Shown here piece by piece: positions 32,466-41,188 of a stretch of 64,000 nt of DNA. A model generated the notes under the pieces. The model did not search any database, was not told the origin of the DNA, and saw only the letters and a program-made list of their open reading frames with translations. How positions within the stretch are numbered: position 1 is the first letter of the stretch; each line of letters opens with the position of its first letter. Where the stretch lies: positions 24,296-88,295 of the forward strand of contig JBBQCD010000011.1 of the NCBI GenBank assembly GCA_038318385.1, written 5' to 3'. This DNA comes from Schlegelella_A sp038318385 (GTDB taxonomy: Bacteria > Pseudomonadota > Gammaproteobacteria > Burkholderiales > Burkholderiaceae_C). Both the position numbers and the translations under genes were made by a program.

Positions 32466-33359
32466 ATGTCCGAAGTTCCATCCAGCCGCTCCGTGCGCGC
32501 CGGCGACAGGCCGGAAGCCCTGCGCGAGCGGCGCGGCCTGTTCCAGAAGATCCTCGAACTCGTCGCCCCGGGTCCCGACTCGCGCGCGCAGCTGATCGAG
32601 TCGCTCGCCGATGCCGAGCACAAGGAGGTGATCGCGCCCGAGTCGCGGATGATGCTCGAGGGCGTGCTACGGATGGCCGACCTGACCGCCGGCGACGCCA
32701 TGGTCGCTGCGCCGCGGATGGACCTGCTCGACATCGACGCCGCCTACGACGACCTGCTGCACAGCGTGATCGAGGCCGGCCATTCGCGCTTTCCCGTCTT
32801 CGAGGGCCGGCGCGAGAACGTCATCGGGATCCTCATGGCCAAGGACCTGCTGAAGCTGCAGCGCTCGCCGGACCTCAATCTGCGCACCCTGTTGCGCCCG
32901 GCGGTGTTCGTGCCCGAGTCCAAGGGGCTGAACGAGCTGCTGCGCGACTTCCGCGCCAACCGCAACCACCTGGCGATCGTCATCGACGAGTTCGGCATGA
33001 CCGCCGGCCTGATCACGATCGAGGACGTGCTCGAGGAGATCGTCGGCGAGATCGAGGACGAATTCGACGACAAGGACGGCGAGTCCGGCATCTACACGCT
33101 CGCCGACGGCAGCCAGCGTGTCGCCGGCGACGTCGAGATCGAGGCCGTGAACGATGCCTTCGGCAGCGCCTTCCCGATCGACGAGTTCGAGACCATCGGC
33201 GGCTTCGTGGCCCACGAGATGGGCTACGTGCCGCGACGCGGTGAAGCGGCCGTCGTCGGCGGGCTGGTGTTCACGGTCATGCTGACGCGCGGCGGCGCCG
33301 TGCGCTGGTTCAAGGTGACCCGCGCGCCCGAAGCGGCGCTCGGCTCCGACGGCGCTTGA
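32466..33359 (+). CDS. corC: CorC-type CBS domain protein
   Basis: A 297-residue protein with two CBS domains (about residues 70-190; GHSRFPVFEGRRENVIGIL and NRNHLAIVIDEFGMTAGLIT) and a C-terminal CorC/HlyC domain (GSAFPIDEFETIGGFVAHEMG). The family affects magnesium/cobalt efflux. There are no membrane segments, matching CorC/YbeX rather than the longer HlyC-type. It leads the operon, with lnt starting inside its stop codon, as in many proteobacteria. TAAGCT at 32414-32419 is a candidate -10 box. No strong ribosome site precedes the ATG. Confidence 0.9.
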   Translation: MSEVPSSRSVRAGDRPEALRERRGLFQKILELVAPGPDSRAQLIESLADAEHKEVIAPESRMMLEGVLRMADLTAGDAMVAAPRMDLLDIDAAYDDLLHSVIEAGHSRFPVFEGRRENVIGILMAKDLLKLQRSPDLNLRTLLRPAVFVPESKGLNELLRDFRANRNHLAIVIDEFGMTAGLITIEDVLEEIVGEIEDEFDDKDGESGIYTLADGSQRVAGDVEIEAVNDAFGSAFPIDEFETIGGFVAHEMGYVPRRGEAAVVGGLVFTVMLTRGGAVRWFKVTRAPEAALGSDGA

Positions 33360-34930
33360 ACGCAGCGGTCGACCCGGCGCGGGCCGGGCACCGCCCCCTC
33401 CCGCGCCTGCCGCTGGCGCTCGACGCCGCGCTTGTGGCGCTGGCCGGTGCGCTCCAGACCTGCGCCTTCGTGACGACCGCGGCCTGGCCATTGCCGTTGC
33501 TGGCAGCGGCTCTGCTCGCCGACCGGGCCAGCCGACGCCCGCCGCTGGGCGCCGCCGCACTCGGTCTGGCCTTCGGCAGCGCCTGGCTCGGCGCCGGGAC
33601 CTGGTGGCTCTTCGTCAGCCTGCACCGTTACGGCGGCCTGCCGGCATGGATGGCCGTGATCGCGGTGGCGCTGCTCAGCATCCTGTTGTCGGCCTATCTC
33701 GCACTGGCGATGGCGGGCTTTGCACGCTGGCGCAGCGGCCGCGCCGGACGTGATGCGCTGCTCTTCGCGGCGGTCTGGCTGCTCGCCGAACTCGCCCGCG
33801 CCGTCATCTTCACCGGATTCCCGTGGATTGCCAGCGGCTACGCCCAGGTCGATTCGCCGCTGGCAGGCTATGCCCCGTGGGTCGGCGTCTATGGCATCGG
33901 CTGGATCGGCGCGGCGCTGGCGGCCTGGCTCGCGCTGAGCCGGCCGTGGCTGCGCGGCTGGCGCGGCGGCACGATTGCCGCGGGAGGCGTGGCAGTGGTG
34001 CTGGGCGGCGGTGTCGTCGCCGGGCTGGCGCAGTTCTCCGAGGCCGGCAACCGCCTGACCGTTACGCTGCTGCAGGGGAACGTGCCTCAGGACGAAAAGT
34101 TCGCGGTCGAGCGCCTGCCGGAGACGATGGCGTGGACCCGGGGGCAGCTGCTGGCGGCGCGCGGCGCGCTGGTGGTGGCCCCGGAGACCGTCATCCCGCT
34201 GCTGCCGGAGCAACTCGATCCGGCCGACTGGCAGCCGCTTCTCGACCACTTTCATCAGGGTGCGCAGGCCGCGATCGTCGGACTGCCGCTCGGCAACGAG
34301 GCGGTCGGCTACACCAACTCGGCTGCTGCCATCTCGGCCGCGACCTCCGGGCTGACCGACGGCTACTACCGCTACGACAAGCACCACCTGGTGCCGTTCG
34401 GCGAGTTCATCCCGACGGGCTTTCGCTGGTTCACCCGGCTGATGAACATCCCGCTCGGCGACTTCAACCGGGGCGGGCTCGACCAGCCGTCGTTCGCGTT
34501 CGGCGGCGAACGCATCGCCCCGAACATCTGCTATGAGGACCTGTTCGGCGAGGAACTGGCAGCCCGCTTCGCCGATCCGGCGAAGGCGCCGACGATCTTC
34601 GCCAACATCAGCAACATCGCCTGGTTCGGCCAGACCAGCGCCGTCGAGCAGCACCTGCAGATCTCGCGGATGCGCACGCTCGAGTTCCAGCGGCCGATGC
34701 TGCGCGCCACCAACACCGGTGCGACCGTGGTGATCGACCATCGCGGACACGTCACCGCGGCGCTCGCGCCGTACACGCAGGGCACGCTCGACGGCAGCGT
34801 CGAGGGCCGGCGCGGCCTGACGCCGTTCGCGCGCTGGGCCGCGGCGTTCGGTCTCTGGCCGGCATGGCTGCTCGGTGCGGGCCTCGTGCTGGCGCTCGCC
34901 GGCGGCACGCGCCCTAGAATCGAACGCTGA
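33356..34930 (+). CDS. lnt: Apolipoprotein N-acyltransferase
   Basis: Integral membrane enzyme that adds the third acyl chain to lipoproteins. About 200 hydrophobic N-terminal residues form several helices, followed by a nitrilase-like periplasmic domain. The catalytic triad is visible: Glu277 (APETVIPLL), Lys342 (RYDKHHLVPFGEF) and Cys392 (ICYEDLFG). The length of 524 is normal. It starts with TTG overlapping the corC stop, a coupled arrangement. The last codons hold TAGAAT (34915-34920), which may be the -10 box for glyQ. Confidence 0.93.
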   Translation: MNAAVDPARAGHRPLPRLPLALDAALVALAGALQTCAFVTTAAWPLPLLAAALLADRASRRPPLGAAALGLAFGSAWLGAGTWWLFVSLHRYGGLPAWMAVIAVALLSILLSAYLALAMAGFARWRSGRAGRDALLFAAVWLLAELARAVIFTGFPWIASGYAQVDSPLAGYAPWVGVYGIGWIGAALAAWLALSRPWLRGWRGGTIAAGGVAVVLGGGVVAGLAQFSEAGNRLTVTLLQGNVPQDEKFAVERLPETMAWTRGQLLAARGALVVAPETVIPLLPEQLDPADWQPLLDHFHQGAQAAIVGLPLGNEAVGYTNSAAAISAATSGLTDGYYRYDKHHLVPFGEFIPTGFRWFTRLMNIPLGDFNRGGLDQPSFAFGGERIAPNICYEDLFGEELAARFADPAKAPTIFANISNIAWFGQTSAVEQHLQISRMRTLEFQRPMLRATNTGATVVIDHRGHVTAALAPYTQGTLDGSVEGRRGLTPFARWAAAFGLWPAWLLGAGLVLALAGGTRPRIER

Positions 34931-34971
34931 TCGGGCGCCTCGTCGCGGCGCGCGACGCAACCACGAGCGTC

Positions 34972-35889
34972 ATGCTGACCTTCCAGCAAATCATCCTGCG
35001 CCTGCAGTCGTACTGGGCCTCCCAGGGCTGCGCTCTGCTGCAGCCCTACGACATGGAAGTCGGTGCCGGCACCAGCCACACCGCGACCTTCCTGCGCGCA
35101 CTCGGCCCCGAGCCCTGGAAGGCGGCCTACGTGCAGCCGAGCCGGCGACCGAAGGACGGTCGCTACGGCCAGAACCCGAACCGCCTGCAGCATTATTACC
35201 AGTACCAGGTGGTGCTGAAGCCGGCGCCGGCAAACATCCTCGAGCTCTATGTCGGCTCGCTCGAAGCGCTCGGCTTCGACCTGAAAGCCAACGACATCCG
35301 TTTCGTCGAGGACGACTGGGAGAACCCGACGCTCGGCTGCTGGGGCCTGGGCTGGGAGGTCTGGCTCAACGGCATGGAGGTGACGCAGTTCACCTACTTC
35401 CAGCAGGTCGGCGGCATCGACTGCAAGCCGATCACCGGCGAGATCACCTACGGCCTTGAGCGCCTGGCGATGTACCTGCAGGGCGTCGACAGCGTCTACG
35501 ACCTGGTCTGGACCGAAGGCCTCACCTACGGCGACGTCTATCACCAGAACGAGGTCGAACAGAGCACCTACAACTTCGAGCACAGCGATGTCGAATTCCT
35601 GCTCGGCGCGTTCGGTGCTCACGAGAAGCAGTCCCGCCATCTGATGGAGCAGCACCTGGCGCTGCCGGCCTACGAACAGCTGCTCAAGGCCGGTCACAGC
35701 TTCAACCTCCTCGATGCCCGCGGCGCGATCAGCGTCACCGAGCGCGCGGCCTACATCGGCCGCATCCGCAACCTCGCCCGCGCCGTCGCCCAGAGCTATG
35801 TCGACAGCCGGGCGCGCCTCGGCTTCCCGATGGCGCCCCGGGCCTGGGCAGAGGAAGTCGTCGCCCAGCTCGAGAAGAAGGCCGCATGA
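34972..35889 (+). CDS. glyQ: Glycyl-tRNA synthetase alpha subunit
   Basis: Catalytic subunit of the heterotetrameric glycyl-tRNA synthetase. The 305 residues are near identical in layout to E. coli GlyQ: MLTFQQIILRLQSYW, QPYDMEVGAGT, YVQPSRRPKDGRYG, GWEVWLNGMEVTQFTYFQQ. The start lies 41 bases after lnt. The stop overlaps the glyS start by 4 bases. Confidence 0.97.
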   Translation: MLTFQQIILRLQSYWASQGCALLQPYDMEVGAGTSHTATFLRALGPEPWKAAYVQPSRRPKDGRYGQNPNRLQHYYQYQVVLKPAPANILELYVGSLEALGFDLKANDIRFVEDDWENPTLGCWGLGWEVWLNGMEVTQFTYFQQVGGIDCKPITGEITYGLERLAMYLQGVDSVYDLVWTEGLTYGDVYHQNEVEQSTYNFEHSDVEFLLGAFGAHEKQSRHLMEQHLALPAYEQLLKAGHSFNLLDARGAISVTERAAYIGRIRNLARAVAQSYVDSRARLGFPMAPRAWAEEVVAQLEKKAA

Positions 35890-38042
35890 CGGTCCGCAAC
35901 CTGCTCGTCGAGCTCTTCGTCGAGGAACTGCCGCCGAAGGCGCTAAAGGCGCTGGGCGCGGCGTTCGCCGAGCGCATCGGCGACGGTCTCGCGCGCCAGC
36001 AGCTCTGTTCCGGGGTCACGGCGCCGACCGCTTTCGCGAGTCCCCGGCGGCTGGCCGCGTGGATCCCCGACGTGCAGGCGCGCGCTGCCGAGCGCACGGA
36101 GCGGGTCAAGCTGATGCCTTCGAGCGTCGGTCTGAATGCGGCCGGCGAGCCGACGCCGGCGCTGCTGAAGAAGCTCGCCGCGCTCGGCGCCGATGGCTCT
36201 GCCGTCGGGCGGCTGCAGCGCCAGGGCGAGGGCAAGGCGGAGGCGCTGTTTCTCGACAGCACGATCGCCGGCAAGACTCTTTCCGAAGGCCTGCAGCTTG
36301 CGCTCGACGACGCCCTCGCCAAGCTGCCGATCCCGAAGGTGATGCAGTACCAGCTCGCCGACGGCTGGACCACCGTGCAGTTCGTGCGGCCCGCGCACCG
36401 CCTGGTGGCGCTGCACGGCGCCGACGTCGTGCCGGTCCGTGCCCTCGGCCTGGAGGCGGGGCGGACGACGCAGGGTCACCGCTTCGAGGCCGCGCTGCCG
36501 GTGATCGAGCTGCGCGACGCCGACAGCTACGCCGCGCAACTGCGCGACGAGGGCGCCGTCATCGCGAGCTTCGCCGAGCGCCGCGAAGAGATCGCACGCC
36601 AGCTGGCGGCTGCCGCACAGCGCGAGGGTCTGACTCCGGTCGACGACGATGCGCTGCTCGACGAGGTGACGGCGCTGGTCGAGCGCCCCCACGTGCTGCT
36701 CTGTCGCTTCGAGGCCGAGTTTCTCGAGGTGCCGCCGGAGTGCCTGATCCTGACGATGAAGGCGAACCAGAAGTACTTTCCGCTGCTCGACGCGGCCGGG
36801 CGCCTGACGGAGCGCTTCCTCGTCGTCAGCAACATCCGGCCGGAAGACCCGAGCCGGGTGATCGAGGGCAACGAGCGCGTCGTGCGACCGCGCCTCGCGG
36901 ACGCCAAGTTCTTCTTCGACCAGGACCGGCGCCGCACGCTGGCCTCGCGCGTCGCCGGGCTCGACAAGGTGGTCTACCACGGCAAGCTCGGCACGCAGGG
37001 CGCGCGCGTCGCCCGCATCCGCCGGATCGCGCGCTGGGTCGCCGAACGCATCGGCGCCGACGTCGCGCAGGCCGAGCGGGCCGCCGAGCTCGCCAAGGCC
37101 GACCTGCTGACCGACATGGTCGGCGAGTTCCCGGAACTGCAGGGCATCATGGGCGGCTACTACGCCCAGCACGATGGCGAAGCGCCGGCGGTGGCGCGCG
37201 CCATCGCGGCGCAGTATGTCAACCGGCGCGGCGACCAGGACGGCGCGATCAACCTTGTCGGCGAGGCCTTGCTGCTGGCCGACCGGGTCGAGACCCTGGT
37301 CGGCATCTGGGGCATCGGCCTCAAGCCCACCGGCGAGAAAGATCCGTTCGCCTTGCGCCGCCATGCGCTAACGCTGATCCGTTCCTTCGAGCTGCTGGGC
37401 GTGGCCGGCGCCATCGCCGAGGCGATCGCGCCGGCCGGCGACCGCGACGTTCCGTCGAGGTCGACGTTGGACCTGCACGGGTTGCTGCAGTTCGCGAGCA
37501 CGACCTTCGACGCCACCCAACTCCAGCCCGACACTGTCCCCCAGGTCGAGGCCTTCATCTACGAGCGCTACGCCAACCAGCTCGCCACCACCTTCGACGT
37601 GCGCACGGTCGATGCGGTCATCGGCCAGCGCCCGCCGCTGCAGCAGGTGGCGCGTCGCCTCGAGGCGGTGCGGGCGTTCCAGGGCCTCGAGGAGTCCGCG
37701 GCACTGGCTGCGGCGAACAAGCGCGTCGGCAACATCCTGAAGAAGGTCGACGGGCAGGCGCCCGCCGCGGTCGATGCCGCCCTGCTGCGCGAACGTGACG
37801 AGATCGCCCTGCACGGCGCACTCGTGCGCGTCGCACCGCTGGCCCAAGCCCACTTCGCGAGTGGCGACTACGCCGCTTCGCTGCGGGAACTGGCGGCCCT
37901 GCGCGCGCCGGTCGATGCGTTCTTCGACAGCGTCATGGTCAATGCGGACGATCCGGCGCTGCGCGCGAATCGCCTGGCGTTGCTCGCGGGGCTGTTCCGT
38001 GCGATGAACCGCGTCGCCGACCTGGCCAAGCTCGCCGCATGA
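35886..38042 (+). CDS. glyS: Glycyl-tRNA synthetase beta subunit
   Basis: The beta subunit, needed for tRNA binding. At 718 residues it is slightly longer than E. coli GlyS (689 as I recall). It begins with LLVELFVEELPPKALKALG and has VLLCRFEAEFLEVPPECLIL, MKANQKYFPLLD, and an HD-like region at DKVVYHGKLGTQ. The C-terminal anticodon-binding part ends FFDSVMVNADDPALRANRL. It overlaps glyQ and gmhB by 4 bases each. Confidence 0.97.
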   Translation: MTVRNLLVELFVEELPPKALKALGAAFAERIGDGLARQQLCSGVTAPTAFASPRRLAAWIPDVQARAAERTERVKLMPSSVGLNAAGEPTPALLKKLAALGADGSAVGRLQRQGEGKAEALFLDSTIAGKTLSEGLQLALDDALAKLPIPKVMQYQLADGWTTVQFVRPAHRLVALHGADVVPVRALGLEAGRTTQGHRFEAALPVIELRDADSYAAQLRDEGAVIASFAERREEIARQLAAAAQREGLTPVDDDALLDEVTALVERPHVLLCRFEAEFLEVPPECLILTMKANQKYFPLLDAAGRLTERFLVVSNIRPEDPSRVIEGNERVVRPRLADAKFFFDQDRRRTLASRVAGLDKVVYHGKLGTQGARVARIRRIARWVAERIGADVAQAERAAELAKADLLTDMVGEFPELQGIMGGYYAQHDGEAPAVARAIAAQYVNRRGDQDGAINLVGEALLLADRVETLVGIWGIGLKPTGEKDPFALRRHALTLIRSFELLGVAGAIAEAIAPAGDRDVPSRSTLDLHGLLQFASTTFDATQLQPDTVPQVEAFIYERYANQLATTFDVRTVDAVIGQRPPLQQVARRLEAVRAFQGLEESAALAAANKRVGNILKKVDGQAPAAVDAALLRERDEIALHGALVRVAPLAQAHFASGDYAASLRELAALRAPVDAFFDSVMVNADDPALRANRLALLAGLFRAMNRVADLAKLAA

Positions 38043-38656
38043 CGCCGCCCAAGCTGATCATCCTCGACCGCGACGGCACGATCAACGAGGATCGCGACGA
38101 CTTCGTCAAGTCGCCGGAAGAGTGGATTCCGATCGCGGGTTCGCTCGAGGCGATCGCCCGCCTCAACCACGCGGGTTGGCACGTCGTCGTCGCGACGAAC
38201 CAGTCGGGCCTGGGTCGCGGCCTTTTCGACACGACGATGCTCAACGCGGTGCACACCAAGATGAACCAGGCCCTGGCGCATGTCGGCGGACGCGTCGATG
38301 CGGTCTTTTTCTGCCCGCACGGTCCGAGCGAGGGTTGTCTGTGTCGCAAGCCCCTGCCGGGGCTGTTTAACCTCATCGGCGAGCGCTACGGCGTGGCGCT
38401 CGGTGACGTGCCGGTGGTCGGCGATTCGCTGCGCGATCTGCAGGCCGGTGTGGCGGCCGGCTGCGTCCCGCACCTCGTGCGCACCGGCAAGTCCGCCAAC
38501 CTTTCGGACGACCAGCTCGGCCAGCTCCAGCGGGAGGTGCCCGGCACGCAGGTGCATGACGATCTCGCGGCATTCGCCGAGTGGCAGATCCAGGGCCAGC
38601 GCGCCGAGCGCGGTGCGCTTGGCCACCACGACTCCGGCTTCGGTCGGCTCGAATGA
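38039..38656 (+). CDS. gmhB: D-glycero-beta-D-manno-heptose 1,7-bisphosphate 7-phosphatase
   Basis: HAD phosphatase of the ADP-heptose pathway for LPS core. Asp10 and Asp12 (LILDRDGTINED) form the catalytic pair; the CPHGPSEGCLCRKP segment supplies the structural zinc cysteines typical of GmhB. The length of 205 is a little above E. coli's 191. It begins within the glyS stop (ATGA) and overlaps plsC by 4 bases. Confidence 0.93.
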   Translation: MTPPKLIILDRDGTINEDRDDFVKSPEEWIPIAGSLEAIARLNHAGWHVVVATNQSGLGRGLFDTTMLNAVHTKMNQALAHVGGRVDAVFFCPHGPSEGCLCRKPLPGLFNLIGERYGVALGDVPVVGDSLRDLQAGVAAGCVPHLVRTGKSANLSDDQLGQLQREVPGTQVHDDLAAFAEWQIQGQRAERGALGHHDSGFGRLE

Positions 38657-39429
38657 TGCGCGCCTGGTACGCCCTGCGCTCGGCGCTCTACGTGCTGTTC
38701 CTCATCGCGACCGTCGTGCCTTGGGCGACGGTGGTGGTGCTGATGTCTGTCTTCGTCCGCGGCAACGTCATCTACTGGAGCTGCGTCGGCTGGCTGCGCC
38801 TCTCGATCTGGGGGGCCCGGGTCATCTGCGGCGTCCGCGCGCGCCTGCACGGTTTCGACAACCTCCCCGATTCACCGGTCGTGCTGCTGCCCAAGCACCA
38901 GTCGACCTGGGAGACGCTGGCCTTCCCGGGGTTGATGCCGCACCCGTTGTGCTACGTCTTCAAGCGCGAGCTGCTCTACATTCCATTTTTCGGCTGGGCG
39001 ATGTCGCGCATGGACATGATCCACATCGACCGCAGCAAGCGCACCGAGGCCTGGAACCGGGTCTCCGAGCAGGGCCGGCGCTTCATGGCGATGGGCCACT
39101 GGGTCATCATGTTCCCGGAAGGCACGCGCGCGCCGCGCGGCGGCAAGGGCACCTACAAGAGCGGCGGCACGCGCCTGGCGATCGCGACCGAGCGTCCGGT
39201 GCTGCCGATCGCGGTGACGTCGGCACGCTGCTGGCCGCGCAAGAGCTTCATCCTGCGCCCGGGCGTGATCGACGTCTCCGTCGGGCGGCCGATCCCCTCG
39301 ACCGGTCGGCAGCCGGACGAGCTGATGCGCGAGGTCGAGACCTGGATCGAGGCAGAGATGCGTCGCCTCGATCCCGAGGCCTATGCCGGCGAGGCGGCTG
39401 CCGCCGGATTGACGAGTCCCGCCCGATGA
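38653..39429 (+). CDS. plsC: 1-acyl-sn-glycerol-3-phosphate acyltransferase
   Basis: Makes phosphatidic acid from lysophosphatidic acid at the inner membrane. 258 residues with one or two N-terminal hydrophobic helices. The acyltransferase motif is KHQSTWE with His82; the usual H-x4-D is here H-x4-E, which I recall from related betaproteobacteria. The second motif FPEGTR is near residue 157. Two tandem ATGs exist; the first forms the ATGA overlap with gmhB. It overlaps the YgjP-type gene by 4 bases. Confidence 0.9.
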   Translation: MMRAWYALRSALYVLFLIATVVPWATVVVLMSVFVRGNVIYWSCVGWLRLSIWGARVICGVRARLHGFDNLPDSPVVLLPKHQSTWETLAFPGLMPHPLCYVFKRELLYIPFFGWAMSRMDMIHIDRSKRTEAWNRVSEQGRRFMAMGHWVIMFPEGTRAPRGGKGTYKSGGTRLAIATERPVLPIAVTSARCWPRKSFILRPGVIDVSVGRPIPSTGRQPDELMREVETWIEAEMRRLDPEAYAGEAAAAGLTSPAR

Positions 39430-40421
39430 GGTGGCGCCGGCTGTTCTCGAATCCGGCGCAGGGTTCGTTGTTCGAGGCTGCGGAGGCCCCATCAGGGCCG
39501 CCGCCGCAGGTCGAGCCGCCGCCCGAACCGCGGGCCCGGCTGCAACCTGAGCCCGAGTTGCCGACGGGGCAGTTGCAGCCGGGCCCGTTCGTCGTCGATG
39601 CAGCCGAAGTATTCCCGTCGTCCTCGACGCTCGAGAGCGTCCTCGCACCCGCGGTGTTCCGGCATCCGCAGGCCGAGCGCGAGATCCGGCTCGGCGGCCA
39701 TGTCGTCGGCTTTGCGCTGAGGCGCGCGCGGCGACGCACGATCGGCTTCGTCGTCGGTGTCGAAGGGCTCAGCGTCAGCGCTCCGCGCTGGGTCGGCGTG
39801 CGCGAGATCGAAGCCGCGCTCGTCGAGAAGGGCGACTGGATCCTGAAGAAGCTGCGCGAGCAGCAGGAGCGGGCACGCCGGCTGCAGGAGTCCCGCATCG
39901 ACTGGCGCGACGGAACGACGATCCCGTTTCTCGGTGAGACGGTGATCGTCGTCCTCGATCCACGCGCCAGCGGCGCGCCAGGGGGCACGGTTCTGAACAC
40001 CGACGCGCAGGCGTTGCCCGGCGTGGCGCGGCTGACGCTGCACGTCGCGCTCGGTCAGGCCGCCACCGCGGCGCAGATCCGCGATGCGGTGCAGAGCTGG
40101 CTGCAGCGTCAAGCGCGGCGCCTCTTCGAGGAGCGCTGCCGGCTCTACGCCGATCGCCTCGGCGTGCGCTACACCCGCCTCGCGCTGTCGTCGGCGCAGA
40201 CGCGCTGGGGCAGCGCGAATGCGAACGGGGCGATCCGCCTGAACTGGCGGCTGATCCATTTCGCGCTGCCGACGATCGACTACGTGGTCGCCCACGAGCT
40301 GGCGCACCTGCGCGAGATGAACCACAGCCCGCGCTTCTGGGACGTCGTGCGCTCGGTGGTGCCGGAGTACGAGCGGGCGCGCGGCGAGTTGCGGTCGGAC
40401 ACACTGCCGGCCTTCGACTGA
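39426..40421 (+). CDS. YgjP/SprT-type metallopeptidase (DUF45)
   Basis: A 331-residue protein. About 85 N-terminal residues are Pro/Glu-rich and look disordered. The rest is the YgjP/DUF45 family: SSAQTRWGSANANGAIRLNW followed by the zinc motif HELAHLREMNH, with two His of HExxH and a third His. It is probably a zinc peptidase; substrates are unknown. It is the last of five genes (glyQ to here) joined by four successive 4-base overlaps. Confidence 0.88.
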   Translation: MRWRRLFSNPAQGSLFEAAEAPSGPPPQVEPPPEPRARLQPEPELPTGQLQPGPFVVDAAEVFPSSSTLESVLAPAVFRHPQAEREIRLGGHVVGFALRRARRRTIGFVVGVEGLSVSAPRWVGVREIEAALVEKGDWILKKLREQQERARRLQESRIDWRDGTTIPFLGETVIVVLDPRASGAPGGTVLNTDAQALPGVARLTLHVALGQAATAAQIRDAVQSWLQRQARRLFEERCRLYADRLGVRYTRLALSSAQTRWGSANANGAIRLNWRLIHFALPTIDYVVAHELAHLREMNHSPRFWDVVRSVVPEYERARGELRSDTLPAFD

Positions 40422-40524
40422 GGCGGATCGCGGTCCGGCTCCGCCCGAAGAGCCGAACCGCGTTGCCGGGTCCGCCCAGCGCCCGGATCGATCACACCGC
40501 CGCCCTATCCAGCGAGATGCCGCC

Positions 40525-40977
40525 ATGAAACCCGCAGACCCCGATTTCGAGCTCCGCTGCCGGGCATCCTTTGCGCGTCAGCCGGCGATGGCGACGCTCG
40601 GCATCGTCCTCGACGAGGTCGGTCCCGGCCGGGTCACCGTCTCGATGCATCACCAAGCCTCGCTGGCGCAGCAGCACGGCTTCGTCCACGCCGGCATCGT
40701 CGCCACCGCCCTTGATACCGCCTGCGGCTACGCGGCGTTCACGTTGATGCCTGCCGATGCCGGGGTGCTGACGATCGAGTTCAAGGTCAACCTGCTGGCG
40801 CCGGCGCTCGGCCCCGATCTGCGATTCGAGGCGCTGGTCACCAAGGCCGGACGCACGATCAGCGTCGTCGATGCGCGGGCGTTCCAGTCCGGGCCCGATG
40901 AGCCTGCCAGGAAGCTGGTCGCGACGATGACCGCGACCATCATGACCGTCGTCGGGCGCGCCGACGTGCGCCACTAG
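40525..40977 (+). CDS. PaaI-type hotdog thioesterase
   Basis: A 150-residue hotdog-fold protein. QQHGFVHAGIVATALDTACGYAAF contains the HGG-like loop and the Asp that PaaI enzymes use for thioester hydrolysis. It probably removes CoA from an aryl- or acyl-CoA. It lies alone between the lnt-glyQS operon and the isovaleryl-CoA dehydrogenase, 103 bases after the former. A role in clearing stalled acyl-CoA from the leucine route is possible. Confidence 0.85.
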   Translation: MKPADPDFELRCRASFARQPAMATLGIVLDEVGPGRVTVSMHHQASLAQQHGFVHAGIVATALDTACGYAAFTLMPADAGVLTIEFKVNLLAPALGPDLRFEALVTKAGRTISVVDARAFQSGPDEPARKLVATMTATIMTVVGRADVRH

Positions 40978-41071
40978 GCGCGTTCGCTTCGCCGGTCGGC
41001 GCCTGTGTGGGGGCTCGGGCGGCGACATTGCCGTCGCGCTCCTAACGCCCGCCGTCCGCCGTCTGCCATCC

Positions 41072-41106
41072 GCCGACTGCCGACTGCCGACTGCCGACTG
41101 CCGATT
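41072..41106. repeat. Tandem repeat of GCCGACT
   Basis: Four perfect 7-base units (41072-41099) and one variant GCCGATT (41100-41106). It lies in the 211-base region before liuA, about 80 bases from its start and upstream of the TAAGCT box at 41150-41155. Slippage could change promoter context. There is no coding evidence across it. Confidence 0.85.
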
Positions 41107-41188
41107 GCCCATCGCCGCCGCCGCCACTCTCGCGGCAACGCGGCGCCGTTAAGCTCGCAGGCGTACGCAACGCGTTCAGGAGACAGCC

